From Oscillibacter sp. ER4 (GTDB lineage: Bacteria; Bacillota; Clostridia; Oscillospirales; Oscillospiraceae): DNA of 64,000 bases. The position numbers were made by a program, and so were the translations under genes. The stretch is taken from NCBI RefSeq assembly GCF_000765235.1, contig NZ_JPJG01000014.1, positions 1 to 64,000 on the forward strand, written 5' to 3'. The notes below the pieces were generated by a model. That model was given only the letters and a program-made list of their open reading frames with translations, was not told where the DNA came from and did no database searches. Positions 24,233 to 31,253 of the stretch are shown here, piece after piece; positions within the stretch are counted from its first letter, which is position 1; each line of letters starts with the position of its first letter.

Positions 24233-24661
24233 TCACAGCTTTTCCGAGTCGCTCTCGCCATATATGGTGATACCGTGTGCCTTGAGCGCCTCCGCTGTCA
24301 CGCCGTCGCCCGCGATCAGGCGGCGGGAAAAAGTTCCGTCGTAAATCTGCCCGCAGCCGCAGCTCGGGCTCTTTTCCTTGAGCACGGCAGCCTCGCAGCC
24401 GTTTTGCTGGCACAGCGCGAGAGCTGCCTCCGCACCGCGGCGGTACGCTTCTGTCACATCGCGGCCACCCGCTGTGACGACACGCTCGCCCCGCCGTTCG
24501 CTGGGCACACGCGGCGTCGGGAGACCGCCGAGCTGTTCGGGGCAGACAGGAACAATTTCATATTTTCCCACCAACGCCTGCACGCGCGCGTCCGCTTTAC
24601 TTTTTCCGTCGTAGCGGCAGGGCGTGCCGAGAAGACAGGCCGACACGAGCAGCTTATCCAT
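24233..24661 (-). CDS. DUF523 family protein
   Basis: There are 142 residues from ATG 24661, overlapping the NUDIX gene stop by eight bases. It has the DUF523 signature: LLVSACLLGTPCRYDGKSK at the start, PVCPEQLGGLPTPRVPSE, and AVLKEKSPSCGCGQIYDGTFSR. The conserved cysteines (C9, C14 and the SPSCGCG pair) suggest a metal or cluster site. The biochemical role is unknown, though some homologues are fused to or encoded near DUF1722 proteins. Co-expression with a NUDIX hydrolase is indicated by the overlap. Confidence 0.88.
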   Translation of the reverse strand: MDKLLVSACLLGTPCRYDGKSKADARVQALVGKYEIVPVCPEQLGGLPTPRVPSERRGERVVTAGGRDVTEAYRRGAEAALALCQQNGCEAAVLKEKSPSCGCGQIYDGTFSRRLIAGDGVTAEALKAHGITIYGESDSEKL

Positions 24662-25154
24662 GCCGCACCTCCAACGCTTTCCCGTTGAGCTTCGCCTCCG
24701 CGAGCGTTTCGCCCTCGTAACGCAGCTTGAGCGAGAAAAACGGTACGTTTTCGTCGAGCAGGCGCAAAAAGATCTTGTCGCCCTCCCACGCGGGCAGCGC
24801 CAGCAGATCTTTCTTTTTGATCCACGCAAGCTCGCCCTCATCGCAGTCCTTGAGCGTTCCCTCAAAGCCGTCGGCAGTGAAAAGGTGCATGTACTCGCTC
24901 TCCCACTTGTCCGACACGAATGTCACGATGCCGCGATAGCGGTAAGAGGTCAGGGCGAGGCCGGTCTCCTCCTTCGTTTCGCGCAGAGCGCACTCCTCCG
25001 GGCTCTCGCCCTCTTCAAACTTGCCGCCGATGCCGATCCACTTGTCGCGATTGCAGTCGTTCTCCTTTTTCGTGCGGTGCAGCATCAGGTATTCGCCGCC
25101 GCATTCGATATAAATGAGCGTCGTGTTCACGGCGCGATAGATGCTACTGCTCAT
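24654..25154 (-). CDS. NUDIX hydrolase, MutT/8-oxo-dGTP diphosphatase-like
   Basis: This encodes 166 residues with a complete Nudix box at 44-66 (G-x5-E-x7-RE-x2-EE-x-G-L) following KWIGIGGKFEEGE. Such enzymes hydrolyse nucleoside diphosphates linked to another group; the MutT-like arrangement with HRTKKENDCNRDKWIGIGGK resembles Firmicutes 8-oxo-dGTP diphosphatases. It would clean oxidised nucleotides from the pool. It is first gene of a pair with DUF523. Confidence 0.87.
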   Translation of the reverse strand: MSSSIYRAVNTTLIYIECGGEYLMLHRTKKENDCNRDKWIGIGGKFEEGESPEECALRETKEETGLALTSYRYRGIVTFVSDKWESEYMHLFTADGFEGTLKDCDEGELAWIKKKDLLALPAWEGDKIFLRLLDENVPFFSLKLRYEGETLAEAKLNGKALEVRHG

Positions 25155-25257
25155 GATACTCCCTCCCCAAAGGGTCTTTTTGTCAGTATAAAAGATGGCG
25201 GCAAAAATTGCAAGTGAAGGCGCCGTTCAGAAAATCGCGCATTTTTCGAATTTGTGC

Positions 25258-25285
25258 TTGACTTTGCTGTGATTTTTGGTATAAT
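25258..25285 (+). promoter_or_regulatory. Promoter of tRNA-Ser
   Basis: TTGACT (25258-25263), 16 bases, TATAAT (25280-25285), 27 bases before the tRNA. Confidence 0.7.
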
Positions 25286-25312
25286 CATTTTTGCTGTTGA
25301 GCGCACCGATAC

Positions 25313-25404
25313 GCAGCAGTATCGAAGCGGTCATAACGAGCACGACTGGAAATCGTGTGTACGTCAAAAGCGTACCGAGAGTTCGAATCTCTCCTGCTGC
25401 GCCA
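25313..25404 (+). tRNA. tRNA-Ser (anticodon GGA)
   Basis: The acceptor GCAGCAG pairs with CTGCTGC; the anticodon stem-loop CACGA-CTGGAAA-TCGTG gives GGA. A long variable arm (GTACGTCAAAAGCGTAC) and T arm GAGAGTTCGAATCTCTC are present, and CCA is encoded at 25402-25404. Its last bases are repeated downstream at 25646-25668. Confidence 0.96.
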
Positions 25405-25406
25405 AA
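25384..25406 (+). repeat. tRNA-Ser 3' tail, first copy of a 23-base direct repeat (att-like)
   Basis: The stretch from the T loop through CCAAA (CGAATCTCTCCTGCTG, then CGCCAAA) recurs exactly at 25646-25668, 262 bases further on, without the rest of a tRNA. This is the footprint expected from integration into the 3' end of a tRNA gene. Confidence 0.75.
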
Positions 25407-25440
25407 AAGAACACCACCCAACAGGGTGGTGTTCTTTTTT
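25407..25440 (+). terminator. Terminator of tRNA-Ser
   Basis: AAGAACACCACCC-AACA-GGGTGGTGTTCTTTTTT. Confidence 0.85.
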
Positions 25441-25504
25441 GTATCCAGAGATTCGAACAGGGCATGAGCGAAGCGAAAAAACGCCCCAGTGGGGCGTTTA
25501 GTGC

Positions 25505-25640
25505 CCGCCTACACCGTCGTGGCATCACGATCGACGCGACTTGTCCAGTCCCGTCGATCGTGCCACTTCCTCGAAAGCGGCTCACTTTCTCTGCCACTGG
25601 CAGCGTTTCGCCGCTTTCCGTGTCGCGGTGTGGTAACACC
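25505..25640. repeat. Second repeat family, copy 1 (two-hairpin structured element)
   Basis: This aligns with 51514-51635. Hairpin 1 runs from GGCATCACGATCGACG to CGTCGATCGTGCC, with a three-base bulge. Hairpin 2 runs from CGAAAGCGG to CCGCTTTCCG around an inner stem CTGCCACTGGCAG. Paired positions differ between the two copies but stay complementary (inner stem CCGCCGCTGGCGG in the other copy). It lies between the two copies of the tRNA-Ser tail. No gene is present. Confidence 0.7.
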
Positions 25641-25645
25641 GCGAG

Positions 25646-25668
25646 CGAATCTCTCCTGCTGCGCCAAA
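25646..25668 (+). repeat. tRNA-Ser 3' tail, second copy (att-like)
   Basis: This is an exact 23-base copy of 25384-25406, followed by its own hairpin terminator at 25670-25699 (AAAACCACCATC-TTTC-GATGGTGGTTTT then ATTTTTT). Part of the T arm also occurs inverted near 25444-25456. Confidence 0.75.
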
Positions 25669-25669
25669 T

Positions 25670-25706
25670 AAAACCACCATCTTTCGATGGTGGTTTTATT
25701 TTTTAC
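25670..25706 (+). terminator. Terminator after the second tRNA-tail copy
   Basis: A perfect 12-base stem with TTTC loop followed by ATTTTTT; it also faces the convergent gene ending at 25740. Confidence 0.8.
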
Positions 25707-25739
25707 TCAGCGCTCTCAGTGAACTGGGCTTTTCTCCCT

Positions 25740-26129
25740 TTACTCCCCCAGCATCTCTCCTGCGGCGAGGACGGCGTTGCGGACGCACTGCGCGCATGGA
25801 CAGAGGGCCTTGCCGGTCTCCACGCCCTTTAAGTCCTTGCAGATCGTCGCGCCGCTCTTTTCCTGAAAGCTCGTAAGGATGCTGCGGGCCGTGCGCGGCG
25901 TGCCCTTGCCGTCCGTCACGCTGCCCGCGGCCATCACCGCGCCGATCAGCGCGCCGCAGGTGGCCTGCATGCAGCCCATGCCCGCGCCGTAACCCGCGCC
26001 GAGCTTCATCAACGTATCGTGGTTGACTGGAATTTTATCCTCCCACGCGCACAGCACCGACTGGGTGCAGTTGCCCTTTCCCGCGGCAAATGTTTCCACC
26101 GCCAGCTCGGCGCGCTCTTCAATCGTCAT
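25740..26129 (-). CDS. C_GCAxxG_C_C-type redox protein
   Basis: The 129-residue protein starts at ATG 26129 after AAAGGAG. It shows GNCTQSVLCAW near the start, YGAGMGCMQATCGALIGAVMA in the middle and CPCAQCVRNAV at the end, which is the cysteine pattern (C, GCMQATCGA, C-x-C-x2-C) of the C_GCAxxG_C_C family. Members are small cytoplasmic proteins, possibly cluster- or thiol-based redox carriers; their reaction is not settled. It is a single gene, divergent from the barnase-barstar pair. Confidence 0.88.
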   Translation of the reverse strand: MTIEERAELAVETFAAGKGNCTQSVLCAWEDKIPVNHDTLMKLGAGYGAGMGCMQATCGALIGAVMAAGSVTDGKGTPRTARSILTSFQEKSGATICKDLKGVETGKALCPCAQCVRNAVLAAGEMLGE

Positions 26130-26282
26130 TGTTTCTATCTCCTTTGCTTTTTGATCCATTCCGACTTGCCGGTCGTTCCCCCTATCGTACTCACAACGGC
26201 GCGCGAAGTCAACCGCCGCGCGTGCTGGATTTTTGCCCGCAGCCGTGCTATGATGGAGAAAATCACCACAGGAGGATTCCCA

Positions 26283-26813
26283 ATGAAGAAACAACTGACC
26301 GCATGGCTGCTCGCGCTCGTGATGCTCTTCTCGCTCGTCGGCTGCGGCGCGGGTGCGCCGGTGCAGGACGAAACCAACTTGCCGCAGCAGGAGCAGCAGG
26401 ATGCGCAGAACGCACCGTCCGAAGACGCCGATACGCTAAGCGACGACGATGCATCCGCCCCTCAGATCGACGAGGACGGTGCCTACACAACCAAGGACGA
26501 CGTCGCGCTCTATATCCACACCTACGGACATTTACCGGACAACTTCATCACCAAGAAAGATGCCCAGGCCCTCGGCTGGCCGGGCGGATCGCTCGAGCCC
26601 TACGCGCCGGGCAAGTGCATTGGCGGCAGCCGGTTCGGCAACTACGAAGGTCTCTTGCCCGAGGCGGACGGACGCACCTACACCGAATGCGACATCGACA
26701 CGCTGGGCGCGGATTCGCGCGGGGGCAAACGCATCGTCTTCTCAAACGACGGCCTCATTTACTACACCGAAGACCACTACGAGACCTTTGAACTGCTGTA
26801 CGGAGAGGAGTGA
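26283..26813 (+). CDS. Barnase-type ribonuclease as a lipoprotein
   Basis: The 176-residue protein starts at ATG 26283 after AGGAGG. It has a lipoprotein signal with Cys21 (FSLVGCGAG). An acidic, Gln/Asp-rich spacer (25-68) precedes a microbial guanyl-specific ribonuclease domain. Catalytic residues align with barnase: Glu135 in RTYTECDID, Arg150 in GGKRIVFSNDGLIYYT, and His165 in EDHYETF. The family cleaves RNA 3' of guanosine. Barnase is normally secreted free; here a lipobox should tether it to the outer face of the membrane. The barstar gene begins six bases after the stop. Confidence 0.9.
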   Translation: MKKQLTAWLLALVMLFSLVGCGAGAPVQDETNLPQQEQQDAQNAPSEDADTLSDDDASAPQIDEDGAYTTKDDVALYIHTYGHLPDNFITKKDAQALGWPGGSLEPYAPGKCIGGSRFGNYEGLLPEADGRTYTECDIDTLGADSRGGKRIVFSNDGLIYYTEDHYETFELLYGEE

Positions 26814-26818
26814 CGGCC

Positions 26819-27109
26819 ATGCGCTTTGTATTAGATGTCTCCGCCTGCGAGACCGCTGAAGACCTGCACCGCGCGCTCGCGGAGGGTCTTCACTTTCCCG
26901 CGTGGTACGGCGGCAATCTCGACGCCCTGCACGACTGCCTGACGGACCTGAATGAGCCGACGGAGCTGATCGTCCGCGGCACTTCGGCGCTTGACGAGCT
27001 GCTCGGTCGCCGCGCCAACGCCTTCCGCCGCGTGCTCAATGACAGCGCAGAGGAGAATCCGAATCTCACCATGCGGTTTGAAGAAGCGGTCCAGGACAGC
27101 ATAAACTGA
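26819..27109 (+). CDS. Barstar family ribonuclease inhibitor
   Basis: The 96-residue acidic protein starts at ATG 26819, after GGAGAGGAG lying in the end of the ribonuclease gene. It has the barstar core FHRALAEGLHFPAWYGGNLDALHDCLTDL-type stretch (here EDLHRALAEGLHFPAWYGGNLDALHDCL), whose Trp, Tyr and Asp residues fill the barnase active site. It would act in the cytoplasm as immunity against ribonuclease before export. It is tightly coupled to the upstream gene and ends in a terminator. Confidence 0.92.
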   Translation: MRFVLDVSACETAEDLHRALAEGLHFPAWYGGNLDALHDCLTDLNEPTELIVRGTSALDELLGRRANAFRRVLNDSAEENPNLTMRFEEAVQDSIN

Positions 27110-27113
27110 ATTG

Positions 27114-27143
27114 AAAAAGAGGACGATAAGCGTCCTCTTTTTT
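27114..27143 (+). terminator. Terminator of the barnase-barstar unit
   Basis: AAAAAGAGGACG-ATAAG-CGTCCTCTTTTTT. Confidence 0.85.
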
Positions 27144-27241
27144 GATTCAGTGGAGAATTTACAAAAACTTCTCCCATTTCCGCCGCTTTCCATGGTATGA
27201 TGAAAATAACCGATTATTCCTGATAGAAAGAGGAGACCGCC

Positions 27242-27805
27242 ATGTCACAGGTGACCAAACGCGCGCTCGAGGCGTCGCTCAAAAATCTGCTGCTGCAAAA
27301 GCCCCTGAGCAAGATCACCATCAGCGATATCACGGAGGACTGCGGCATCAACCGCATGACGTTTTACTACCACTTCAAGGACATTTACGACCTTGTCGAA
27401 TGGTCGTGTCAGGAGGACGCCAGCAAGGCGCTCGCAGGCAACAAGACCTATGAGACGTGGCAGCAGGGCTTTTTGCAGCTCTTTAAGGCCGTGCAGGACA
27501 ACAAGCCCTTCATTATGAATGTCTACCACTCCTTCAGCCGCGAGCAGGTGGAAAATTACCTCTACAAGGTCACCTACGATCTGCTCGAGGGCGTGGTCGA
27601 GGAGCAGGCGCAGGGCATGAGCGTGCGTGACGAGGACAAGGCCTTCATCGCGACGGTCTACAAGTACGCTTTCGTTGGTTTGATGCTCGACTGGATCAAA
27701 AACGACATGAAGGGCGACCCGCAGCAGCTTGTCGACCGGCTTGAGCTCGTCATCCACGGCAATGTCCGTGCCGCGCTCGAGCGGCTGCGCATCGATAAGG
27801 CGTGA
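27242..27805 (+). CDS. TetR/AcrR family regulator
   Basis: The 187-residue protein starts at ATG 27242 after GAGGAG. The N-terminal helix-turn-helix (LSKITISDITEDCGINRMTFYYHFKDIYDLV, 22-52) is typical of the DhaS-like TetR group in Firmicutes. The C-terminal helical domain (54-187) should bind a ligand. It precedes oleate hydratase on the same strand, with a near-perfect palindrome between them, so it probably represses that gene in response to fatty acids. This pairing is known for several oleate hydratases. Confidence 0.87.
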   Translation: MSQVTKRALEASLKNLLLQKPLSKITISDITEDCGINRMTFYYHFKDIYDLVEWSCQEDASKALAGNKTYETWQQGFLQLFKAVQDNKPFIMNVYHSFSREQVENYLYKVTYDLLEGVVEEQAQGMSVRDEDKAFIATVYKYAFVGLMLDWIKNDMKGDPQQLVDRLELVIHGNVRAALERLRIDKA

Positions 27806-27861
27806 CGGTTTCCCTGCTTTCATCAAAAGCGGCAGAATGATAAAAATTTTTACAGCTTTTC

Positions 27862-27890
27862 GGGCGGTGATAAGTTTCTTATCATCGCCC
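27862..27890. promoter_or_regulatory. Palindromic operator between tetR and oleate hydratase
   Basis: GGGCG-G-TGATAAG-TTT-CTTATCA-T-CGCCC is symmetric over 29 bases except for one central pair. It lies just ahead of a promoter (TTGTTC 27904-27909, TATGCT 27926-27931) and lacks a T-run, so it reads as an operator rather than a terminator. Confidence 0.6.
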
Positions 27891-28027
27891 GATTTCTGCT
27901 GATTGTTCTTTTCGCAAAACCGCGGTATGCTTTCACCATCGAAAGGAAAACATACCGTTGATTCCCAAGGTTGAATGTGTTTCGTGGATCAGCGGTTTCA
28001 CAGACAGTTTGAAAGGAGAAATGATTT

Positions 28028-29806
28028 ATGTATTATTCCAGCGGTAACTATGAAGCGTTCGCCCGTCCTAAGAAGCCCGAAGGCGTGGACAACAAGTCCG
28101 CCTATATCGTCGGCAGCGGCCTCGCCGCGCTGACTGCCGCCTGCTACCTCGTGCGTGACGGCCAGATGAAGGGTGAGCACGTGCACGTGCTCGAAAAGGG
28201 TGATCTGCCCGGCGGCGCGTGCGACGGCTACAAGTTCGAAAACCTCGGCTACGTGATGCGCGGTGGCCGCGAGATGGACAACCATTTCGAGGTCATGTGG
28301 GACCTGTTCCGCTCCATCCCCTCCATCGAGACGGAGGGCGTGAGCGTGCTCGACGAGTACTACTGGCTCAACAAGGAAGACCCCAACTATTCCCTCTGCC
28401 GCGCGACCGTCAACCGCGGTCAGGACGCGCACACCGACGGCAAGTTCGACATCTCCGACAAGGGCGCGATGGAGATCATGAAGCTCTTCTTCACCCCCAA
28501 CGAGCAGCTGCAGGACAAGAAGATCACCGACTTCTTCGATGACGAGGTCCTGAATTCCAATTTCTGGCTCTATTGGCGCACGATGTTCGCCTTTGAAAAC
28601 TGGCACAGCGCGCTCGAGATGAAGCTCTATATCCAGCGATATATCCACCACATCGGTGGCCTGCCCGACTTCACAGCGCTGCGCTTCACGAAGTATAACC
28701 AGTACGAGTCCATGATCCTCCCGATGGTCAAGTACCTTGAGAGCCACAACGTTCAGTTCCACTACGGCGTGCAGGTCGCAAATGTCGAATTCGACTGCTC
28801 TGACCCCAAGCACAAGCTGGCTAAGCGCATCGACGTGATCCGTGAGGGCAAGAAGGAGGCCATCGACCTCACCGAGAACGACCTCGTTTTCATCACCAAC
28901 GGCGGCTGCGTCGAGAATTCCTCCATGGGCAGCCAGAACACCCCCGCCCAGTTCAACACCGAGCTCAAAGAGGGCGGCGGCTGGGATATGTGGCGCAAGA
29001 TCGCCGCGCAGGACCCGTCCTTCGGTCATCCCGACAAGTTCTGCCATGACCCCGAGCAGACCAACTGGATGAGCGCGACCGTCGAGACCCTCGACCAGAA
29101 GATCATCCCCTATATCAAGAACATCTGCAAGCGCGACCCGTTCACCGGCCACGTCGTCACCGGCGGCATCGTCACCGTGAAGGATTCCTCCTGGCTGATG
29201 AGCTGGACCATCAACCGCCAGCCGCAGTTCCGCACGCAGCCCAAGGACCACTGCCTCGTCTGGGTCTACTCCCTCTTCACCGACAAGCCGGGCGATTATA
29301 TCAAAAAGCCCATGCGCGAGTGCACCGGCAAGGAGATCTGCATGGAGTGGCTGTACCACATCGGCGTGCCCGAGGACCAGATCGAAGAGCTCGCGACGAA
29401 CAGTGCCAACACCGTGCCCGTCATGATGCCGTATATCGACGCGTTCTTCATGCCGCGCGCCTATGGCGACCGCCCGAACGTCGTGCCCGAGGGCAGCGTC
29501 AACTTCGCCTTCCTCGGTCAGTTTGCCGAGACCCCGCGCGACACGATCTTCACCACCGAGTATTCCATGCGCACCGGCATGGAGGCCGTCTATACGCTGC
29601 TGAACGTCGACCGCGGCGTGCCTGAGGTCTGGGGCAGCGTGTATGATGTGCGCGATCTGCTCAACGCCACCGTCAAGCTGCGCGACGGCAAGAAGGCCAC
29701 CGACATGGACATGGGTTTCATGGAAAAGATGGCCGTCAAGAAGGCCCTCGGCAAGATCGAAGGCACCGACATCGAAAAGCTCCTCAAGGAGTACGGCGTC
29801 ATCTAA
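28028..29806 (+). CDS. ohyA: Oleate hydratase
   Basis: The 592-residue flavoprotein starts at ATG 28028, nine bases after AAAGGAG. The FAD-binding motif is IVGSGLAALTAACYLVRDG (27-45), with VHVLEKGDLPGGACDG next. It carries the family blocks NLGYVMRGGREMDNHFE, MFAFENWHSALEMKLYIQRYIHHIGGLPDFTALRFTKYNQYESMILP and VKDSSWLMSWTINRQPQF. The enzyme adds water to the cis-9 double bond of oleic or linoleic acid, giving 10-hydroxy acids, and is thought to detoxify unsaturated fatty acids at the membrane. It is probably controlled by the upstream TetR protein. Confidence 0.95.
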   Translation: MYYSSGNYEAFARPKKPEGVDNKSAYIVGSGLAALTAACYLVRDGQMKGEHVHVLEKGDLPGGACDGYKFENLGYVMRGGREMDNHFEVMWDLFRSIPSIETEGVSVLDEYYWLNKEDPNYSLCRATVNRGQDAHTDGKFDISDKGAMEIMKLFFTPNEQLQDKKITDFFDDEVLNSNFWLYWRTMFAFENWHSALEMKLYIQRYIHHIGGLPDFTALRFTKYNQYESMILPMVKYLESHNVQFHYGVQVANVEFDCSDPKHKLAKRIDVIREGKKEAIDLTENDLVFITNGGCVENSSMGSQNTPAQFNTELKEGGGWDMWRKIAAQDPSFGHPDKFCHDPEQTNWMSATVETLDQKIIPYIKNICKRDPFTGHVVTGGIVTVKDSSWLMSWTINRQPQFRTQPKDHCLVWVYSLFTDKPGDYIKKPMRECTGKEICMEWLYHIGVPEDQIEELATNSANTVPVMMPYIDAFFMPRAYGDRPNVVPEGSVNFAFLGQFAETPRDTIFTTEYSMRTGMEAVYTLLNVDRGVPEVWGSVYDVRDLLNATVKLRDGKKATDMDMGFMEKMAVKKALGKIEGTDIEKLLKEYGVI

Positions 29807-29841
29807 GGATAAAAACAAGCAGGATGGCAAGGAAATAATGA

Positions 29842-29876
29842 GAAAGGGCGGGAGCTAAAGCTCCCGCCCTTTCTTT
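29842..29876 (+). terminator. Terminator after oleate hydratase
   Basis: GAAAGGGCGGGAGC-TAAA-GCTCCCGCCCTTTC followed by TTTGC. Confidence 0.85.
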
Positions 29877-29893
29877 GCGCTCTCGCGTCTATT

Positions 29894-30064
29894 TCACCGG
29901 TGCATTAAGTCGCTCAGCGCGCCGTCCACGGCGGTACCCATCTGCTGCATGGTGCGGCCCACGCAGGTCTTCATGGCTTTGCGCTTTTCTGCGACGGTCA
30001 TGCCGATGATCGCGCCGGCGGCCATGCCGGCAGCCATACCGCGCCAGAATGCGGTATCACACAT
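29894..30064 (-). CDS. Small glycine-zipper-like protein
   Basis: The 56-residue protein starts at ATG 30064 after AAAGGAG (seven bases). It has FWRGMAAGMAAGAIIGMTVAEKRKAMKTCVGRTMQQMG, a short hydrophobic Gly/Ala segment followed by a basic amphipathic helix, as in YtxH-like or small envelope proteins of Clostridia. No named function is recognised. It is monocistronic and convergent with oleate hydratase. Confidence 0.65.
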   Translation of the reverse strand: MCDTAFWRGMAAGMAAGAIIGMTVAEKRKAMKTCVGRTMQQMGTAVDGALSDLMHR

Positions 30065-30145
30065 ATCGATCACTCCTTTGCTCACGCGCTTAGTCTGTCC
30101 ACACAAGATCGCGTCATACGCGGCAATTTTTGCCGCAAATCGCCC

Positions 30146-30174
30146 TTGCTGAATGCCTCTTTTCGGCCTATAAT
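30146..30174 (+). promoter_or_regulatory. Promoter of the phosphatase-YgiQ operon
   Basis: TTGCTG (30146-30151), 17 bases, TATAAT (30169-30174). Confidence 0.7.
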
Positions 30175-30209
30175 GAAAATGAGAAAAAGTAAGCATGAAG
30201 GAGAACCAT

Positions 30210-31253
30210 ATGACCACGATTTATCTCATCCGCCACGCCGAGGCAGAAGGCAACCTCTATCGCCGCGCGCACGGCTGGTACAACAGCATCATCACCGACC
30301 GCGGCTACCGCCAGATCGCCGCGCTCGCAAAGCGCTTTGCCGATACAAAATTCGACGCCGTTTACTCAAGCGACCGCTTCCGCACGATGATCACGGCGCT
30401 TGCCATCTATAAAACGCACGGCCTGCCGCTGCGCACTGTCCGTGCCCTGCGCGAGATCGACGTCGGCTATTGGGAGGATACGCCCTGGGCCGAGCTTGAG
30501 CGCACCGATCCCGAGCAGCTCGCCTATTTCAGCAACGATTCGCAGAAATGGCACGTCGACGGCTGCGAGAGCTTTGCCGAGGTCCGCGACCGCATGCGCA
30601 AGGTCCTCACCGATATCGCCAAGGCGCATCCCAACGAGACCGTCGCCGTTTTCTCCCACGGCATGGCAATGCGCATCATTGTCGGCACACTTCAGGGCAT
30701 GACGCTGCACGAGATCGACAGGACCGGCCACGCGGAAAATACTGCCGTCGCCAAGCTCGAATACGAAAACGGGAGTTTTAATGTCGTCTTCCGCGACGAC
30801 GCGTCCCACCTCGGCGATGACATCGCCACCATCCGCAAGCAGCCGTGGGTCAACGACCCGAAGGGCTTTGAGGGCGGCATCTACTACCGCTCCTCGGGCG
30901 AAAGCGGACACTTCGACGTGATGCACGGCGGCGATGTCATCGGCGCGGTCAGCGTTGTCTCCTGCCGCAGCGGTGTGGGCACGATCGGCGAATTCTGGCT
31001 CGAAGAGGACGCGCAGAAGCGCGACCTCGGCGAAAAGCTCGTCGGTCAGGCACTCTCTTACGCGCGCTCGCATGGCTGCTCCATCCTCTCGACCGGCCGC
31101 ATCGCTAAGAGCAATTTGGTCGGCCTCCACTGCGCGGAAAAGTGGGGCTTCCACCCCGTCTGCGAGGATGCGGAAAGCGTCACTTTTGAGAAGAATTATG
31201 AATACGATGAGGAATCCTGCTGGAAGAGATTGCAGGAAGTTATCGAACAATGA
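30210..31253 (+). CDS. Histidine phosphatase fused to a GNAT acetyltransferase-like domain
   Basis: The 347-residue protein starts at ATG 30210, six bases after AAGGAG. Residues 1-200 are a phosphoglycerate mutase-like domain with catalytic LIRHAEAEGN (His9), YSSDRFRTMITA, EIDVGYWEDTPW and the second His in VAVFSHGMAMRI. Residues about 220-347 form a GNAT-like acetyltransferase half: GTIGEFWLEEDAQKRDLGEKLVGQALSYARSHGCSILS and an ending KWGFHPVCEDAESVTFEKNY. The fusion links phosphate removal and acyl transfer in one chain; substrates are unknown. Its stop overlaps the next start (ATGA). Confidence 0.83.
   Translation: MTTIYLIRHAEAEGNLYRRAHGWYNSIITDRGYRQIAALAKRFADTKFDAVYSSDRFRTMITALAIYKTHGLPLRTVRALREIDVGYWEDTPWAELERTDPEQLAYFSNDSQKWHVDGCESFAEVRDRMRKVLTDIAKAHPNETVAVFSHGMAMRIIVGTLQGMTLHEIDRTGHAENTAVAKLEYENGSFNVVFRDDASHLGDDIATIRKQPWVNDPKGFEGGIYYRSSGESGHFDVMHGGDVIGAVSVVSCRSGVGTIGEFWLEEDAQKRDLGEKLVGQALSYARSHGCSILSTGRIAKSNLVGLHCAEKWGFHPVCEDAESVTFEKNYEYDEESCWKRLQEVIEQ

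Noticed and set aside
27862-27890. Terminator of the tetR gene
   Set aside because: The palindrome has no T-run after it and lies just before a promoter, which suits an operator better. Some terminator role cannot be excluded.
27998-29830. 610-codon minus-strand frame over oleate hydratase
   Set aside because: The plus frame matches oleate hydratase throughout; the reverse frame has no domain text and no ribosome site.
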